Part shown: in pieces, positions 14,101 through 52,129 of the stretch | Position numbering within the stretch: the stretch's first letter is position 1 | How the letters are laid out: every line of letters begins with the position of its first letter | Assembly: GCA_030340625.1 (NCBI GenBank) | Contig: JAOPHQ010005411.1 | Span: 101,001-165,000 of the forward strand | DNA length: 64,000 bases | Origin: Merluccius polli | Taxonomy: Eukaryota > Chordata > Actinopteri > Gadiformes > Merlucciidae | Direction of reading: 5' to 3' | Position numbers and translations under genes: made by a program | Notes under the pieces: model-generated | Database searches by the model: none | Told to the model about the DNA's origin: nothing | Seen by the model: only the letters and a program-made list of their open reading frames with translations

Positions 14101-14121
14101 CCAGTCCACAACAGCAGGCAT
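345..14121 (-). CDS. cep290: CEP290 (centrosomal protein 290), N-terminal 726 residues, 20 coding exons, 3' part off window
   Basis: Large coiled-coil protein of the ciliary transition zone and centriolar satellites, needed for cilium assembly and gating. Coding exons, in transcript order: 14121-14017, 13594-13517, 10846-10777, 10681-10635, 9473-9327, 8737-8684, 8420-8400, 7893-7747, 7157-6975, 6805-6716, 6064-5942, 5395-5272, 4760-4591, 3774-3612, 3236-3136, 3040-2974, 2395-2289, 1952-1868, 1351-1221, 509-345. They sum to 2178 nt with phases that agree at every junction. The product follows zebrafish and human CEP290 from the first Met, including the conserved stretches REMEKMTDEYNKMK, DPVMAAVNAKVEEWK and TGRNQELRQEL. 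Exon lengths of 54 and 21 nt match human exons 7 and 8, so exons are numbered 2-21 here. Charged heptads run throughout. Vertebrate CEP290 is about 2,440-2,480 residues, so roughly 1,700 residues lie beyond position 1. The promoter is shared with divergent TMTC3. Confidence 0.97.
591..1150. mobile_element. MITE-like element with internal snap-back hairpin
   Basis: In the CEP290 intron between exons 20 and 21. The core is a near-perfect inverted repeat: 852-895 against 911-950 (GGGATAATGC... and its complement, with TCGAGGTGTCCATTAACAG paired), loop about 15 nt. ATAAGCGGGA recurs at 846 and 1112. ACCATGG occurs at both 593 and 839. Outer limits are uncertain. Confidence 0.5.
1221..1351 (-). 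CDS. cep290: CEP290 exon 20 (residues 628-671)
   Basis: Encodes DLEATLTEVLQAMRADQ and SAPALERLLR, matching human EGMKEILQAIKEMQ and IPSLERLVNAIE. Acceptor CCTTCAG, donor GTACGT, phase 0. Confidence 0.92.
1455..1640 (-). mobile_element. LINE 3' end remnant
   Basis: GGATACTTTATTCACCCCAG followed by an A-rich stretch is the reverse complement of the AATAAAG/GGGG-type 3' end common to fish non-LTR retrotransposons. No coding part is visible. Confidence 0.45.
1700..1844 (-). mobile_element. tRNA-derived SINE
   Basis: On the minus strand it has a pol III A box (TAGTTTAGCGG) and B box (GGGTTCGAACCCC) about 45 bases apart, followed by GAGCAAG-like sequence. Same family as 9027-9180. Confidence 0.65.
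1868..1952 (-). CDS. cep290: CEP290 exon 19 (residues 600-628)
   Basis: Encodes TEYLQKELRDKERELEQHKT, matching human NEFLSRELIEKERDLERSRT. Perfect donor GTAAGT after ...AAA T, phase 1. Confidence 0.93.
2085..2255. repeat. Minisatellite, CTGGCTCTAGAGGCCCCTGG-type units
   Basis: Degenerate tandem array of about 17 bp half-units in the CEP290 intron between exons 18 and 19, ending about 34 bases from the exon 18 donor. Confidence 0.75.
2289..2395 (-). CDS. cep290: CEP290 exon 18 (residues 564-599)
   Basis: Encodes the variable linker GLGESNTTVRLDQDDAG and LLFDLQQSAEKMKQK. It lies where human has the poorly conserved exon ending LLSLKNMSEAQSK. Phases fit both neighbours. Donor GTCAGC. A GGCCCCTGG-rich minisatellite follows in the intron. 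Confidence 0.88.
2974..3040 (-). CDS. cep290: CEP290 exon 17 (residues 542-564)
   Basis: Encodes IERLEEERLELKKQIRRMVK, matching human IESLEEERLDLKKKIRQMAQ. Donor GTGAAC, phase 1. Confidence 0.95.
3136..3236 (-). CDS. cep290: CEP290 exon 16 (residues 508-541)
   Basis: Encodes GLGPKEEVDLSEFLRSKSLR and QYQAENQVLTKE, matching human GLEPKTMIDLTEFRNSKHLK and QYRAENQILLKE. Donor GTATTG. Confidence 0.95.
3612..3774 (-). CDS. cep290: CEP290 exon 15 (residues 454-508)
   Basis: Encodes GLEAAIVEIKEYKSQLRMRD then EINGLELRMNELLDENED, matching human GLEDAVVEIKNCKNQIKIRD and ISDFLDENEALRERVG. Donor GTAAGC, phase 1. Confidence 0.95.
4591..4760 (-). CDS. cep290: CEP290 exon 14 (residues 397-453)
   Basis: Encodes SHRRVEELEGKVAAAEQRAL and ends DKDRELSETLTRVRLYES, matching zebrafish EKDREVNEFLNRMRLYES. 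Consensus donor GTGAGT. Confidence 0.95.
5022..5270. repeat. Compound TG/TCTG microsatellite abutting the CEP290 exon 13 donor
   Basis: Pure (TG)25 at 5141-5190 within a longer TG-rich and (TCTG)n tract. On the transcript strand it is a CA-rich intronic tract starting within a few bases of the donor. Confidence 0.9.
5272..5395 (-). CDS. cep290: CEP290 exon 13 (residues 356-397)
   Basis: Encodes AVQERDNQVRMLSEQVEQYT, matching zebrafish AVQERDSQIKMLAEQVEQYT. Near the end it has KKPLKKDR, with a proline in a predicted helix where zebrafish has Ala and human Glu/Leu. Donor GTGCAC opens into a long CA/TG repeat that fills half the intron. Phase 1. Confidence 0.95.
5942..6064 (-). CDS. cep290: CEP290 exon 12 (residues 315-355)
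   Basis: Encodes VLSAKDDEILEYQHMIRELR and SDKSNIIALQQ. Acceptor TTTGAAG has a poor pyrimidine tract; donor GTGTGG. Phase 0. Confidence 0.95.
6355..6465 (+). mobile_element. tRNA-derived SINE
   Basis: A-box-like TAGTCTTGTGGCTCAGCTG and B box GGTTCGAACCCC on the plus strand, followed by CCTGCTTGAGCAAGACG, the usual post-tRNA motif of these fish SINEs. Confidence 0.6.
6716..6805 (-). CDS. cep290: CEP290 exon 11 (residues 285-314)
   Basis: Encodes VRELTEQLQR then DEEDPVMAAVNAKVEEWK, nearly identical to zebrafish. Acceptor CTGCAG, donor GTAGGC, phase 0. Confidence 0.97.
6975..7157 (-). CDS. cep290: CEP290 exon 10 (residues 224-284)
   Basis: Carries the most conserved block seen here, REMEKMTDEYNKMK, followed by QQTDGIMDQLRRERDH. 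Acceptor TGCTAG, donor GTGCTT, phase 0. Confidence 0.97.
7529..7670 (-). repeat. Palindromic repeat, copy A
   Basis: Ends form inverted repeats: GTGTGTAGTGATAGCTGGTT at the left and AACCAGCTATCA...ACACAC at the right. Two further copies lie in opposite orientation at 56505-56645 and 58950-59090. Flanks match 22751-22797, where the insert is absent. Confidence 0.65.
7747..7893 (-). CDS. cep290: CEP290 exon 9 (residues 175-223)
   Basis: Starts NEQLQQDVDFYRRELEQK and ends with NRQLYQCMEDLQ, matching zebrafish NEQLREEAEFYRREVEQ ... NRQLSQCLDDLQ. Acceptor GCCCAG; donor GTGCCT is weak. Confidence 0.95.
8033..8335. repeat. 14 bp minisatellite (GGTTCTAACTAGGT), about 21 copies
   Basis: Units differ by single bases (TAACTAGGTGGTTC, with AGATGG, GACTAG and AGGTAG variants). 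It fills the start of the CEP290 intron just after the 21 nt microexon. Confidence 0.95.
8400..8420 (-). CDS. cep290: CEP290 exon 8, 21 nt microexon (residues 168-174)
   Basis: Encodes LKKLKKK (human NKRLKKK). Acceptor GCCGTAG, donor GTAAGA. Seven codons, phase 0. A 14 bp tandem repeat begins about 65 bases after the donor (8033-8335). Confidence 0.88.
8684..8737 (-). CDS. cep290: CEP290 exon 7 (residues 150-167)
   Basis: 54 nt in-frame exon encoding LAVRAEEAEESSRKLRRE, like human LALRNEEAENENSKLRRE. Acceptor CTCTCAG; the donor lies within a GTGTGTGTGT repeat. In human this exon is known to be skippable in frame. Confidence 0.94.
9027..9180 (-). mobile_element. tRNA-derived SINE with conserved GCTTTTATCCAAAGCGAC tail
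   Basis: Minus-strand A box TAGCGTAGCCG and B box GGGTTCAATCCC. It ends in the widely shared fish SINE tail, visible on the plus strand as CAGGCGCTTTTATCCAAAGC at 9032. Confidence 0.75.
9327..9473 (-). CDS. cep290: CEP290 exon 6 (residues 101-149)
   Basis: Encodes MAQHSSTGARDTRFMRDELN, matching the human and zebrafish MAQQS(S/A)GGRDTRFLRNE block. 147 nt, phase 0 on both sides, so it can be skipped without a frameshift. GU-rich repeats flank it: the donor itself reads GTGTGTGTTTG, and a (GT)n lies upstream of the acceptor (9497-9524). Confidence 0.95.
10635..10681 (-). CDS. cep290: CEP290 exon 5 (residues 85-100)
   Basis: Short 47 nt exon encoding ENDLLGKIGKLEQDLE, aligned with zebrafish ENQLKAKVLKLENELE. 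Acceptor TTGTAG, donor GTGGGA. Confidence 0.9.
10777..10846 (-). CDS. cep290: CEP290 exon 4 (residues 62-85), GC donor
   Basis: Encodes KKDRELVIAYDLIDKTGSEQ, the same length as zebrafish MKSQEVELVREELENAGEEQ. The exon ends ...ACT G followed by GCAAGT, a GC-type donor. Joined to the next exon it restores the conserved QAKxEN motif without indel. The alternative GT donor six bases downstream (GTGAAG) would add one residue and replace the conserved Glu with Lys, so the GC donor is preferred. Confidence 0.88.
11203..12863. mobile_element. hAT-like DNA element with 8 bp target duplication
   Basis: Terminal repeats TAGTGATGCACGATATATC and GATATAGGTGCATCCCTA. Flanking 8-mers GTTGGGAC (11195-11202) and GTTTGGAC (12864-12871) match at 7 of 8. 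No transposase ORF, so non-autonomous. Another element (11372-12706) is inserted inside it. Lies in the CEP290 intron between exons 3 and 4. Confidence 0.7.
11372..12706. mobile_element. Nested DNA element with GGGCCCTAT termini
   Basis: Begins GGGCCCTATTTTG and ends CAAGATAGGGCCC, inverted repeats matching at 12 of 13. Subterminal GCGCAA-type motifs occur at both ends. TTC flanks each side. No transposase visible. It contains poly-C runs at 12325-12352 and 12370-12383. Confidence 0.65.
13021..13339. mobile_element. hAT MITE (TAGGGCTGCAA ends), 319 bp, perfect 8 bp TSD
   Basis: Starts TAGGGCTGCAATGATTAATT and ends GTTAGTTGCAGCCCTG. CACAACAC flanks both ends exactly (13013-13020 and 13340-13347). 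A common fish MITE type with ATTAATCGA-like subterminal repeats. Confidence 0.85.
13517..13594 (-). CDS. cep290: CEP290 exon 3 (residues 36-61)
   Basis: Contains LLQLFRVSQALLK, matching zebrafish LIQLFRVSQALIR. Acceptor ATGCAG; donor GTCTGT is weak. Phase 0 at both ends. Confidence 0.95.
14017..14121 (-). CDS. cep290: CEP290 exon 2 (residues 1-35, start codon)
   Basis: Begins MPAVVDWRRVMGADPETLPE, which aligns with zebrafish MPPALDWESLMSLDPEALPE. The ATG is at 14121-14119, one base after a CAG acceptor whose usual pyrimidine tract is replaced by a (CA)8 run (14124-14140 on the plus strand is TG repeat). Donor is GTAAAA, phase 0. The acceptor just before the ATG implies a non-coding exon 1 further right, which I could not place. 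Confidence 0.93.
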
Positions 14122-14788
14122 CCTGTGTGTGTGTGTGTGTTTAACTGTAACGTTAATTAGGAGTTAAAATAACATAACTCATAATAATGAGTTTCATCAG
14201 CAACTAGCGCTGCTAGCAGAGGCTAGAAGGCTATAGTGACAGTGAAGATGGGCTCATAGCAACTAGACTAGAGACCGAGGGGTCTCTCGTCTTGTTGTTG
14301 TTGTTGTGGTTGTTGGGAGTGGGGGGGGGGGGGGTTGGACTTGCTGCCGGTCTCTCCAACCGTCTCGTTGTTCGAACCCGACCGTAAGTATCCCCCACTG
14401 GACTGTCTCTCCGTAGCGGTAGGTGCGGGACGTTATACCTCCACGGCAAAAAAAACGGCGGTTTTCCGGGCGTCCCCGGCGCTGCTAGGTTACGGGGGGT
14501 TGACAACAGTCGTAAAGCAGTCCGACCGTCGTCACTTTACGGCTGTCGTGCAAATAAAAAAAAAAGGTGCTGAAATCAAAACAAACGCCTTGATTTATTC
14601 CACACATTAATTATTCGTGTCGTGTGTCGTTTTTTTCAGCGGCGTACTATTTTATTCAATGTTTTGTATTCTGTTTTAATTCTAATGGAGGAAATTTGTG
14701 GTGTATTTATTTGATCGTTGAATGATGTGAACTCTGCGGTCGACACCGGAAGTGGTTAGCTCCAGCTAGCTGCGCCGCGCGCACCGCC
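14122..14788. promoter_or_regulatory. Putative bidirectional promoter, CEP290 (-) / TMTC3 (+)
   Basis: The interval between the CEP290 start codon and the first TMTC3 exon candidate. It is GC- and CpG-richer than the surrounding introns, holds a G run (14321-14335) and a perfect ETS-type element (14745-14754), and has no TATA box near the likely TMTC3 start. A non-coding CEP290 exon 1 must lie in it or just beyond. Divergent CEP290/TMTC3 arrangement is conserved in human. Activity is inferred, not shown. Confidence 0.65.
14745..14754 (+). promoter_or_regulatory. ETS/GABP-type site ACCGGAAGTG
   Basis: Exact match to the ACCGGAAGTG consensus bound by GABPA and related ETS factors, common in TATA-less bidirectional housekeeping promoters. 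It is 44 bp upstream of an ATG in the likely TMTC3 exon 1. Confidence 0.6.
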
Positions 14789-14814
14789 ATGGTGATTGCT
14801 GAATTGTGTTTAAC
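14755..14814 (+). other. tmtc3: Candidate non-coding exon 1 of TMTC3
   Basis: The first coding exon has a real acceptor 25 bases before its ATG, so an upstream exon is required. This GC-rich segment ends at a good donor (TTTAAC then GTACGT) just downstream of the ETS site. The left edge is approximate. It contains ATG at 14789 in the context CCGCCATGG. Confidence 0.55.
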
Positions 14815-17028
14815 GTACGTTTCTCTCTTCTCTCACACGTCTCTTAGTTAGTTATTTTCTATGTCGAAACGCATAGTTGATTCATTGTATCGTGTTTTAA
14901 CCGGACAGCGAGTTTTAAAGGGGGGCGTACATTATGCGTACTGTTCTATGTTTTGGCCTGACTTCACCTCGAAAGCTAAAAGTGCCGTTACGCCACCGTT
15001 AGCTTGCTGACTAATGTGATGGGACTGATGATCACGACCTGGACCTGGTTTTGTATTTAGTTACAATGCACGATGTCAGTGTACGTGTAAGCTGTGACAT
15101 ATTGTCAATAGCTTACTGTCTAACTCGCTCTGGGCTTTGGGTCTAATACTAGTTGGTGGTGGGAGTGGGTTTTGGTTTCTAGTAGTAGTTGGTGGTGGGA
15201 GTGGGTTTTGGTTTCTAGTAGTAGTTGGTGTGGTGGGAGTGGGTTTTGGTTTCTAGTAGTAGTTGGTGGTGGGAGTGGGTTTTGGTTTCTAGTAGTAGTT
15301 GGTGTGGTGGGAGTGGGTTTTGGTTTCTAGTAGTAGTTGGTGGTGGGAGTGGGTTTTGGTTTCTAGTAGTAGTTGGTGTGGTGGGAGTGGGTTTTGGTTT
15401 CTAGTAGTAGTTGGTGTGGTGGGAGTGGGTTTTGGTTTCTAGTAGTAGTTGGTGTGGTGGGAGTGGGTTTTGGTTTCTAGTAGTAGTTGGTGTGGTGGGA
15501 GTGGGTTTTGGTTTCTAGTAGTAGTTGGTGTGGTGGGAGTGGGTTTTGGTTTCTAGTAGTAGTTGGTGTGGTGGGAGTGGGTTTTGGTTTCTAGTAGTAG
15601 TTGGTGGTGGGTTTTGGTTTCTAGTAGTAGTTGGTGTGGTGGGAGTGGGTTTTGGTTTCTAGTAGTAGTTGGTGTGGTGGGAGTGGGTTTTGGTTTCTAG
15701 TAGTAGTTGGTGTGGTGGGAGTGGGTTTTGGTTTCTAGTAGTAGTTGGTGTGGTGGGAATGGGTTTTGGTTTCTAGTAGTAGTTGGTGGTGGGAGTGGGT
15801 TTTGGTTTCTAGTAGTAGTTGGTGTGGTGGGAGTGGGTTTTGGTTTCTAGTAGTAGTTGGTGTGGTGGGAGTGGGTTTTGGTTTCTAGTAGTAGTTGGTG
15901 TGGTGGGAGTGGGTTTTGGTTTCTAGTAGTAGTTGGTGTGGTGGGAGTGGGTTTTGGTTTCTAGTAGTAGTTGGTGTGGTGGGAGTGGGTTTTGGTTTCT
16001 AGTAGTAGTTGGTGTGGTGGGAGTGGGTTTTGGTTTCTAGTAGTAGTTGGTGGTGGGTTTTGGTTTCTAGTAGTAGTTGGTGTGGTGGGAGTGGGTTTTG
16101 GTTTCTAGTAGTAGTTGGTGTGGTGGGAGTGGGTTTTGGTTTCTAGTAGTAGTTGGTGTGGTGGGAGTGGGTTTTGGTTTCTAGTAGTAGTTGGTGGTGG
16201 GAGTGGGTTTTGGTTTCTAGTAGTAGTTGGTGGTGGGAGTGGGTTTTGGTTTCTAGTAGTAGTTGGTGGTGGGAGTGGGTTTTGGTTTCTAGTAGTAGTT
16301 GGTGTGGTGGGAGTGGGTTTTGGTTTCTAGTAGTAGTTGGTGTGGTGGGAGTGGGTTTTGGTTTCTAGTAGTAGTTGGTGGTGGGAGTGGGTTTTGGTTT
16401 CTAGTAGTAGTTGGTGGTGGGAGTGGGTTTTGGTTTGTAGTAGTAGTTGGTGTGGTGGGAGTGGGTTTTGGTTTCTAGTAGTTGGTGGTGGTAGTGGGTT
16501 TTGGTTTCTAGTAGTAGTTGGTGGTGGGAGTGGGTTTTGGTTTCTAGTAGTAGTTGGTGTGGTGGGAGTGGGTTTTGGTTTCTAGTAGTAGTTGGTGTGG
16601 TGGGAGTGGGTTTTGGTTTCTAGTAGTTGGTGTGGTGGGAGTGGGTTTTGGTTTCTAGTAGTAGTTGGTGTGGTGGGAGTGGGTTTTGGTTTCTAGTAGT
16701 AGTTGGTGTGGTGGGAGTGGGTTTTGGTTTCTAGTAGTAGTTGGTGTGGTGGGAGTTGTTTTATGTAAACTAAGGTTAGATTACTGTGTCATGTTACAAC
16801 ATCCAACTCCATCTAGTAACCTTGGAGGGATAAATGACATTGAGATGATTGGAATGTGGATAACAAACAGTACTGGAAAAAAATAATTCCAGTACTGTTT
16901 AATTATATAATTTCATTGCGTTTGGGTGCAGTCATCAATATCGGAGAGCTGTGTTGTATGTATGTTGTACAACTTTGTTCATCCAGTAACAGTTTAACAG
17001 TAACACTTTTTCCAACAGTGGTCAATGA
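14789..17028 (+). other. Upstream ORF (11 codons, spliced) ahead of TMTC3
   Basis: If exon 1 ends at 14814 and joins 17019, ATG at 14789 (Kozak CCGCCATGG) opens MVIAELCLTGQ and stops at TGA 17026-17028, 15 bases before the TMTC3 ATG. A second ATG at 17025 overlaps that stop and runs out of frame into TMTC3. Both depend on the inferred splice. Confidence 0.45.
15150..16757 (+). repeat. 38 bp G-rich minisatellite in TMTC3 intron 1, about 43 units
   Basis: Unit GGTGTGGTGGGAGTGGGTTT + TGGTTTCTAGTAGTAGTT, with 35 bp variants lacking GTG and a few shorter ones. Units are nearly identical, so expansion is recent. Each unit has several G runs of two or three on the non-template strand. Confidence 0.97.
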
Positions 17029-17043
17029 GGTCATTGGTCTGCG

Positions 17044-47808
<30,765 letters not shown>

Positions 47809-48424
47809 CCGGGCTGGGCTGATGCCAGGACTTCGTTGGCAGGCGTCTCAAGTGATCGGGATTAGGCTGCAGTTCCTGCTCAGTAACAAAATACATTGTT
47901 GGTCAATGCCTTTAGCTCCTATTCACCTTTTGTTCGACTTTTGATAATTGGTTGGTTTGTGTTTGTTGGCGCTCTGCAAGGCCTCGCTCTGCTATTCATG
48001 TCGGGCACATAATATAATCGCACAAGGCTCATGAGTCACGGTGCCGAAGAAAAGCACAGACGCCCTTTGACAATAAGTTGTTTCAGTGCCCTAGAAATGT
48101 TAATCTTTGATATTATGTGTGTGTGCGTGTCATGACTTTCAAATGGCAGTTTCACCTCCTAGGCCAGTGTTTGTTTTTGCCAAGACATTGTTAGTCACTG
48201 GATATTTTCATTTTTTATTTCTAAAACATGACTCACCCCTGTGTATAGCTAGATGTTGTAACCCCCCCCCCTATTGTCAATGATGCACCCATTCAAATAA
48301 TTTTTTGGTGGGTGGGGGGGCTCTAAAAAAAATGGAATGATTGTATCATTGACAATTACAGGAAGTGACGTGTTTCCCCGCTTCCTATGCACCAGGCGAG
48401 ATGTTAGTGTGTAACGCCTCTCAA

Positions 48425-48430
48425 AATAAA
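48425..48430 (+). other. Candidate TMTC3 polyadenylation signal AATAAA
   Basis: First canonical AATAAA after the stop, giving a 3' UTR of about 640 nt. A 48 bp-loop inverted repeat (TTGTCAATGAT near 48273 and ATCATTGACAA near 48345) lies in the UTR just before it. Confidence 0.4.
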
Positions 48431-48509
48431 CCAAGAGAACGACACCGGGTCGTCCAGCGCGCGCTCGCTGGGCCCTCATGTCCTCCTCAGCCCTCCTCTG
48501 CCGGTTCTC

Positions 48510-48725
48510 CTACTGGCTGTCATCTGGACCGCTCCAACCCTTCCCCTTTCTCCACTGTTTGCATTTAGACCCACGTTTCGGCCGCCGCGGATCGGCATAT
48601 CTGTATCGTGTCTCCCACAGCATCCCCACACCTACCGCCACGGTGGCCCACACCTGCCGCTCGTTAAACTTGTTAAACTCGGTTTTGAAGTTGGCCATGC
48701 GTGGCGTTTTTTCCAGGCCTGACAT
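48510..48725 (-). CDS. Uncharacterised small ORF (71 aa), possible single-pass protein or retrocopy
   Basis: ATG in a favourable context (GACAAAATG), beginning MSGLEKTPRMANFKTEFNKF, then a short hydrophobic stretch VWATVAVGVGMLW, then a strongly basic tail rich in Arg/Lys and ending SGPDDSQ. The layout (amphipathic N-terminus, one weak membrane span, basic tail) resembles small mitochondrial inner-membrane proteins, but I do not recognise a family. It lies convergent with TMTC3 in a GC-rich pocket unlike the AT-rich surroundings. It may be noncoding. Confidence 0.2.
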   Translation of the reverse strand: MSGLEKTPRMANFKTEFNKFNERQVWATVAVGVGMLWETRYRYADPRRPKRGSKCKQWRKGKGWSGPDDSQ

Positions 48726-51580
48726 TTTGTCACGGCCCGGCCTCAGGCTTCGTCATGTGCTCCTCTCTGCACCCCGACCACCACCCCCTGCCCCAGCTCT
48801 GATTTCACACTATACTTGCACAAAGCAGATCCTGTCATTTATGCGCTGATACTAGTTCAACCTTCTAGGTTTTTTTTTTTTTGTGTATATTACTGTTTTT
48901 TTTGTCATGCGTCAGGTTTGCACAGTGCAGCCTAGATGCGGTAATAGTATTCATATATTTATCCTATTACACCTCTGCCATCGCAGACAGGCACCCACTT
49001 GTCGCGTTGTGATGAGTTATTGTTTTGACCTCCCTCCAACGGTTTTCCCTTTGTGCTGAACGCTAACTGTTTGCGCCATGCGTCACGCCGGTACCCTCTT
49101 GGCAGCAGTTGGTTGACACCTTTAAACGCTGTGACCACATTACTGTTCGCTCAAGAAACCATCATTGCTAAATGACGGATGCCACCACTTTATTATGCAG
49201 TGTACTAAAGTTACACCTTATGTTGATCTACGATTTAACGCTTTTGTTGTTGTTTTTTTTGGCGCAGGCTGTGTGCTGAGAAAGTCCTGCCTCTTGTCAG
49301 ATGAATCACGGTGGTGATTCATGTGGCTTTCTGGGTGTTCTCACGGTCAAATCAAAAGAGGGAACAATTGCTATCTTGGGTGTCATTGTAAAGCGGTGGC
49401 TGAAAAATGTGCACATTTTTCTTTTGCCTCGGGTTTGTTCCTGTAACTGATGTGTTTCGTTCCCTTCTTACCAGGCGGGCTAACAAGCGAACTTGAAAGA
49501 TAACAACCCATCCGGTCTGCGGAGGTGATGTATTTTGATGCAGGTACAGAGGTCAGATGTACCAAGGCTTCTATGTATTCAGTGTTATTTATTTTAGGTT
49601 GGGTTCTTGTTTCAATGCACTGTAAAAAAAAAAATATAAAAATAAAAAAAGTATATATTTAACCACTGACAGTATCGTTTGAAGCCAAGGTACCATATTT
49701 GGGAAAGTTTACTTACTTCAGTTCAACACATTTAGTACGACTCTCCAAAAATGACGATGGGTGCACAATTTCAGACAAAGCATCCTTGTAATAACCTTTG
49801 TCTAATTGCAAATATATTCTTTTCTTTTTTTTTACGATTTCACAAATCTTTTTTAATGCAATACCCGGGCGGGTGGTGGGAGTTTCAAACTGTAAAATAA
49901 AGAAATGAAAGATTTACACTGTCCTTTTGCACTTGTTTTGTTCTCCTCCAGGTGCTTTTGGTTCACCACATTGTGGGCACACCATGTTGGGCTTATGTTA
50001 CACACTCTTGGCCCGCCGCCGCGCTTTACAAAACACCAGGGTTTAATTTCAAATCTACTGTTCAAATTGCAGTTGCCTGGAAATGTTAGAAAATAATTTT
50101 GAGGCCACTGTCAAAACATTAGCCGTCTGTCCGAAATAATCCTGGATCAAATTTAGTTTCCCTTAATACCCAGAATGTATGGCTGGGGAGGCGGCTGTGG
50201 ACTGGGACAGTTTAACCTCAGCTTATAGGATGCATACCGAGTTAACTCGTAGTGCTTTAAAGTTGTAAAGGTGCTAAGCATACCAAGAATGCAGACAAGC
50301 AAGTTTTTTCTTATGTTTTTTGTTGAATGTCAACTGAAAGCATTAAAAGGATGTGACTGGTCACTGTAGGCTGAAAAACAGTCCAAAGTAAAATGAACTA
50401 AAATAGTTCAGCAATATCTGAGAATATGCCAAGGACTGACGATGGCCTATAGTCGCCTAACATAATTGCTCAGGTAGGTATACGAAAACGAACACACAAG
50501 CAGTATTCATATTTTGTATAGGAGGGTTTCACACGATGTCACATACTGTACATTCAAAGCCACCGTCTTGGTGCTTTTTCACCATTATAATCAGAATAAC
50601 ATCTGGTTGCTTGGTTATTCTCAAACGTTTGGTCGAGAACAACCAAGATGACGGGCTTGAAAGCCTCCTATAGGACCTACTGTAATACTGTTTGTTGTGC
50701 GCCTGAAGTCAGCGAAAGAGGAAGTGTGGGTTCATCTGATCGGTTCAGATCCTTCTCTCCGCGTCGAGTGAAGTCACTTCCTGCTGAGATGATCCCATCT
50801 GATCTGAGGAAGGAACGAAACTTAAACGTATTTATAGGTGAACAAGTCCATATAGCCCAAACCACATCATGCCATTCATCCTTTATTTTTCACGAATGAT
50901 GTTGGCCATGTGATGTGCTATGTTAGGAATACTGTCCACAGCAGACAGCAGACCCTGGTTGCCCAAATTTGCTTCAGTTTTGGTTTTAGTGTTTTCGGCA
51001 TCCGGTGTGCACAGTCACAGTGATGAGAAATGTTTTCCAGTCAATCTGTTGATACATGCATATTAAAATAAAAAGCCTATATCCTTAACTTGACGTTATT
51101 ATGGCGTAATATCTACAATTAAGAGTGACCACACACCTTATTGACCAATGGCTCCAAAACCCAAGACATCAGGGTCACAACCAGAGCATAAACATGTCTG
51201 ATGTACGGCCAATGATTGTTGTTATCGCTTGTGTTTTGTATTCAGAAAAGTAAAAGGGAAATATTTGGATTATTTTTTTAATGATATGTTATAACATGAT
51301 ATTTAAAAATACTGTAAGGGACAATATAGACTGCTGAATAAAACCACTATGGCACTCGCTTGTCCAGTGCTTGGACCCGGTTGGACCCAGTAGATGTCAA
51401 TCAAACTGCTCATACCATATTGCCACGCCCAGTCAATCCCAGAAACATCTCTGCTGAGCAAATAGCCGTTTCTATACAGCATTTTATCATAGTCAATAAC
51501 ATATTTTCTTTATCAAACTTTAATGAATGACTAATAACATCAACTTTTTTAAGTTTCCCCATTTGGATTTGGGTGGGGAC
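48726..51580. other. Intergenic, no gene recognised
   Basis: AT-rich sequence downstream of TMTC3. Short ORFs (for example 50648-50899 plus) show no family motif. Confidence 0.5.
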
Positions 51581-51861
51581 CAGGGGCGGTTCTAGGATCA
51601 GACCTTTGGGGGGGCTCAGAGGGGCTGTGAGGGAAAGAGAAATCACGTATGTGAGAGAATCATGCTGGCAACAGGCCCAAGTAGGCCAATTAGGCCCACT
51701 TCTACTTCTGTATTAATTAGGACATATCTTGGGTGCTATTTGGAGTACAAAAATAATATTGGTATTGTCGGAAAGGTAAAAATGTCCTCTTCGTCTGGGG
51801 GGGCTGAGATTGAATTTGGGGAGGCTGAAGCCCCCCCAAAAATGGCCTAAAACCGCCACTG
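51581..51861. mobile_element. Non-autonomous DNA element with CAGGGGCGGTTCTAG ends
   Basis: Left CAGGGGCGGTTCTAG and right CTAAAACCGCCACTG are inverted repeats. Flanks GTGGGGAC and GTGGACTC agree partly, as for an old 8 bp duplication. Confidence 0.65.
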
Positions 51862-52129
51862 GTGGACTCGTGAAGCAATATGAATTCATGAATGAATGAA
51901 TGAATGAATGTCTTGCCACACTTGCCACTCAAGGAGCCCGTCAACCCTCTGGGTGTCGGCCCTCTTGCAAGTCATTGGCGCTGGTTCCCATGGAGACTCT
52001 GTCTGCACCGAGTGGCTTGGAGCCCATGGGCTGAGGACGAGCCCTGCATCTCCACACCTGTCTCAATGCCGCACGTTAGCGCACATTTCTACGGATGATT
52101 ATGGGCCAGGGAAATGTGCGTTAATGTGA

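Noticed and set aside
14480..14512. Possible RFX X-box (GTTACG...GACAAC) in the CEP290 promoter
   Set aside because: The half-sites are 7 bases apart and each has a mismatch; the X-box needs 0-3 bases of spacing. No convincing X-box found in 14122-14788.
16115..16886. Repeated ORFs rich in VGVGFGF or WWEWVLVSSSS
   Set aside because: Products of the 38 bp minisatellite in TMTC3 intron 1, not proteins.
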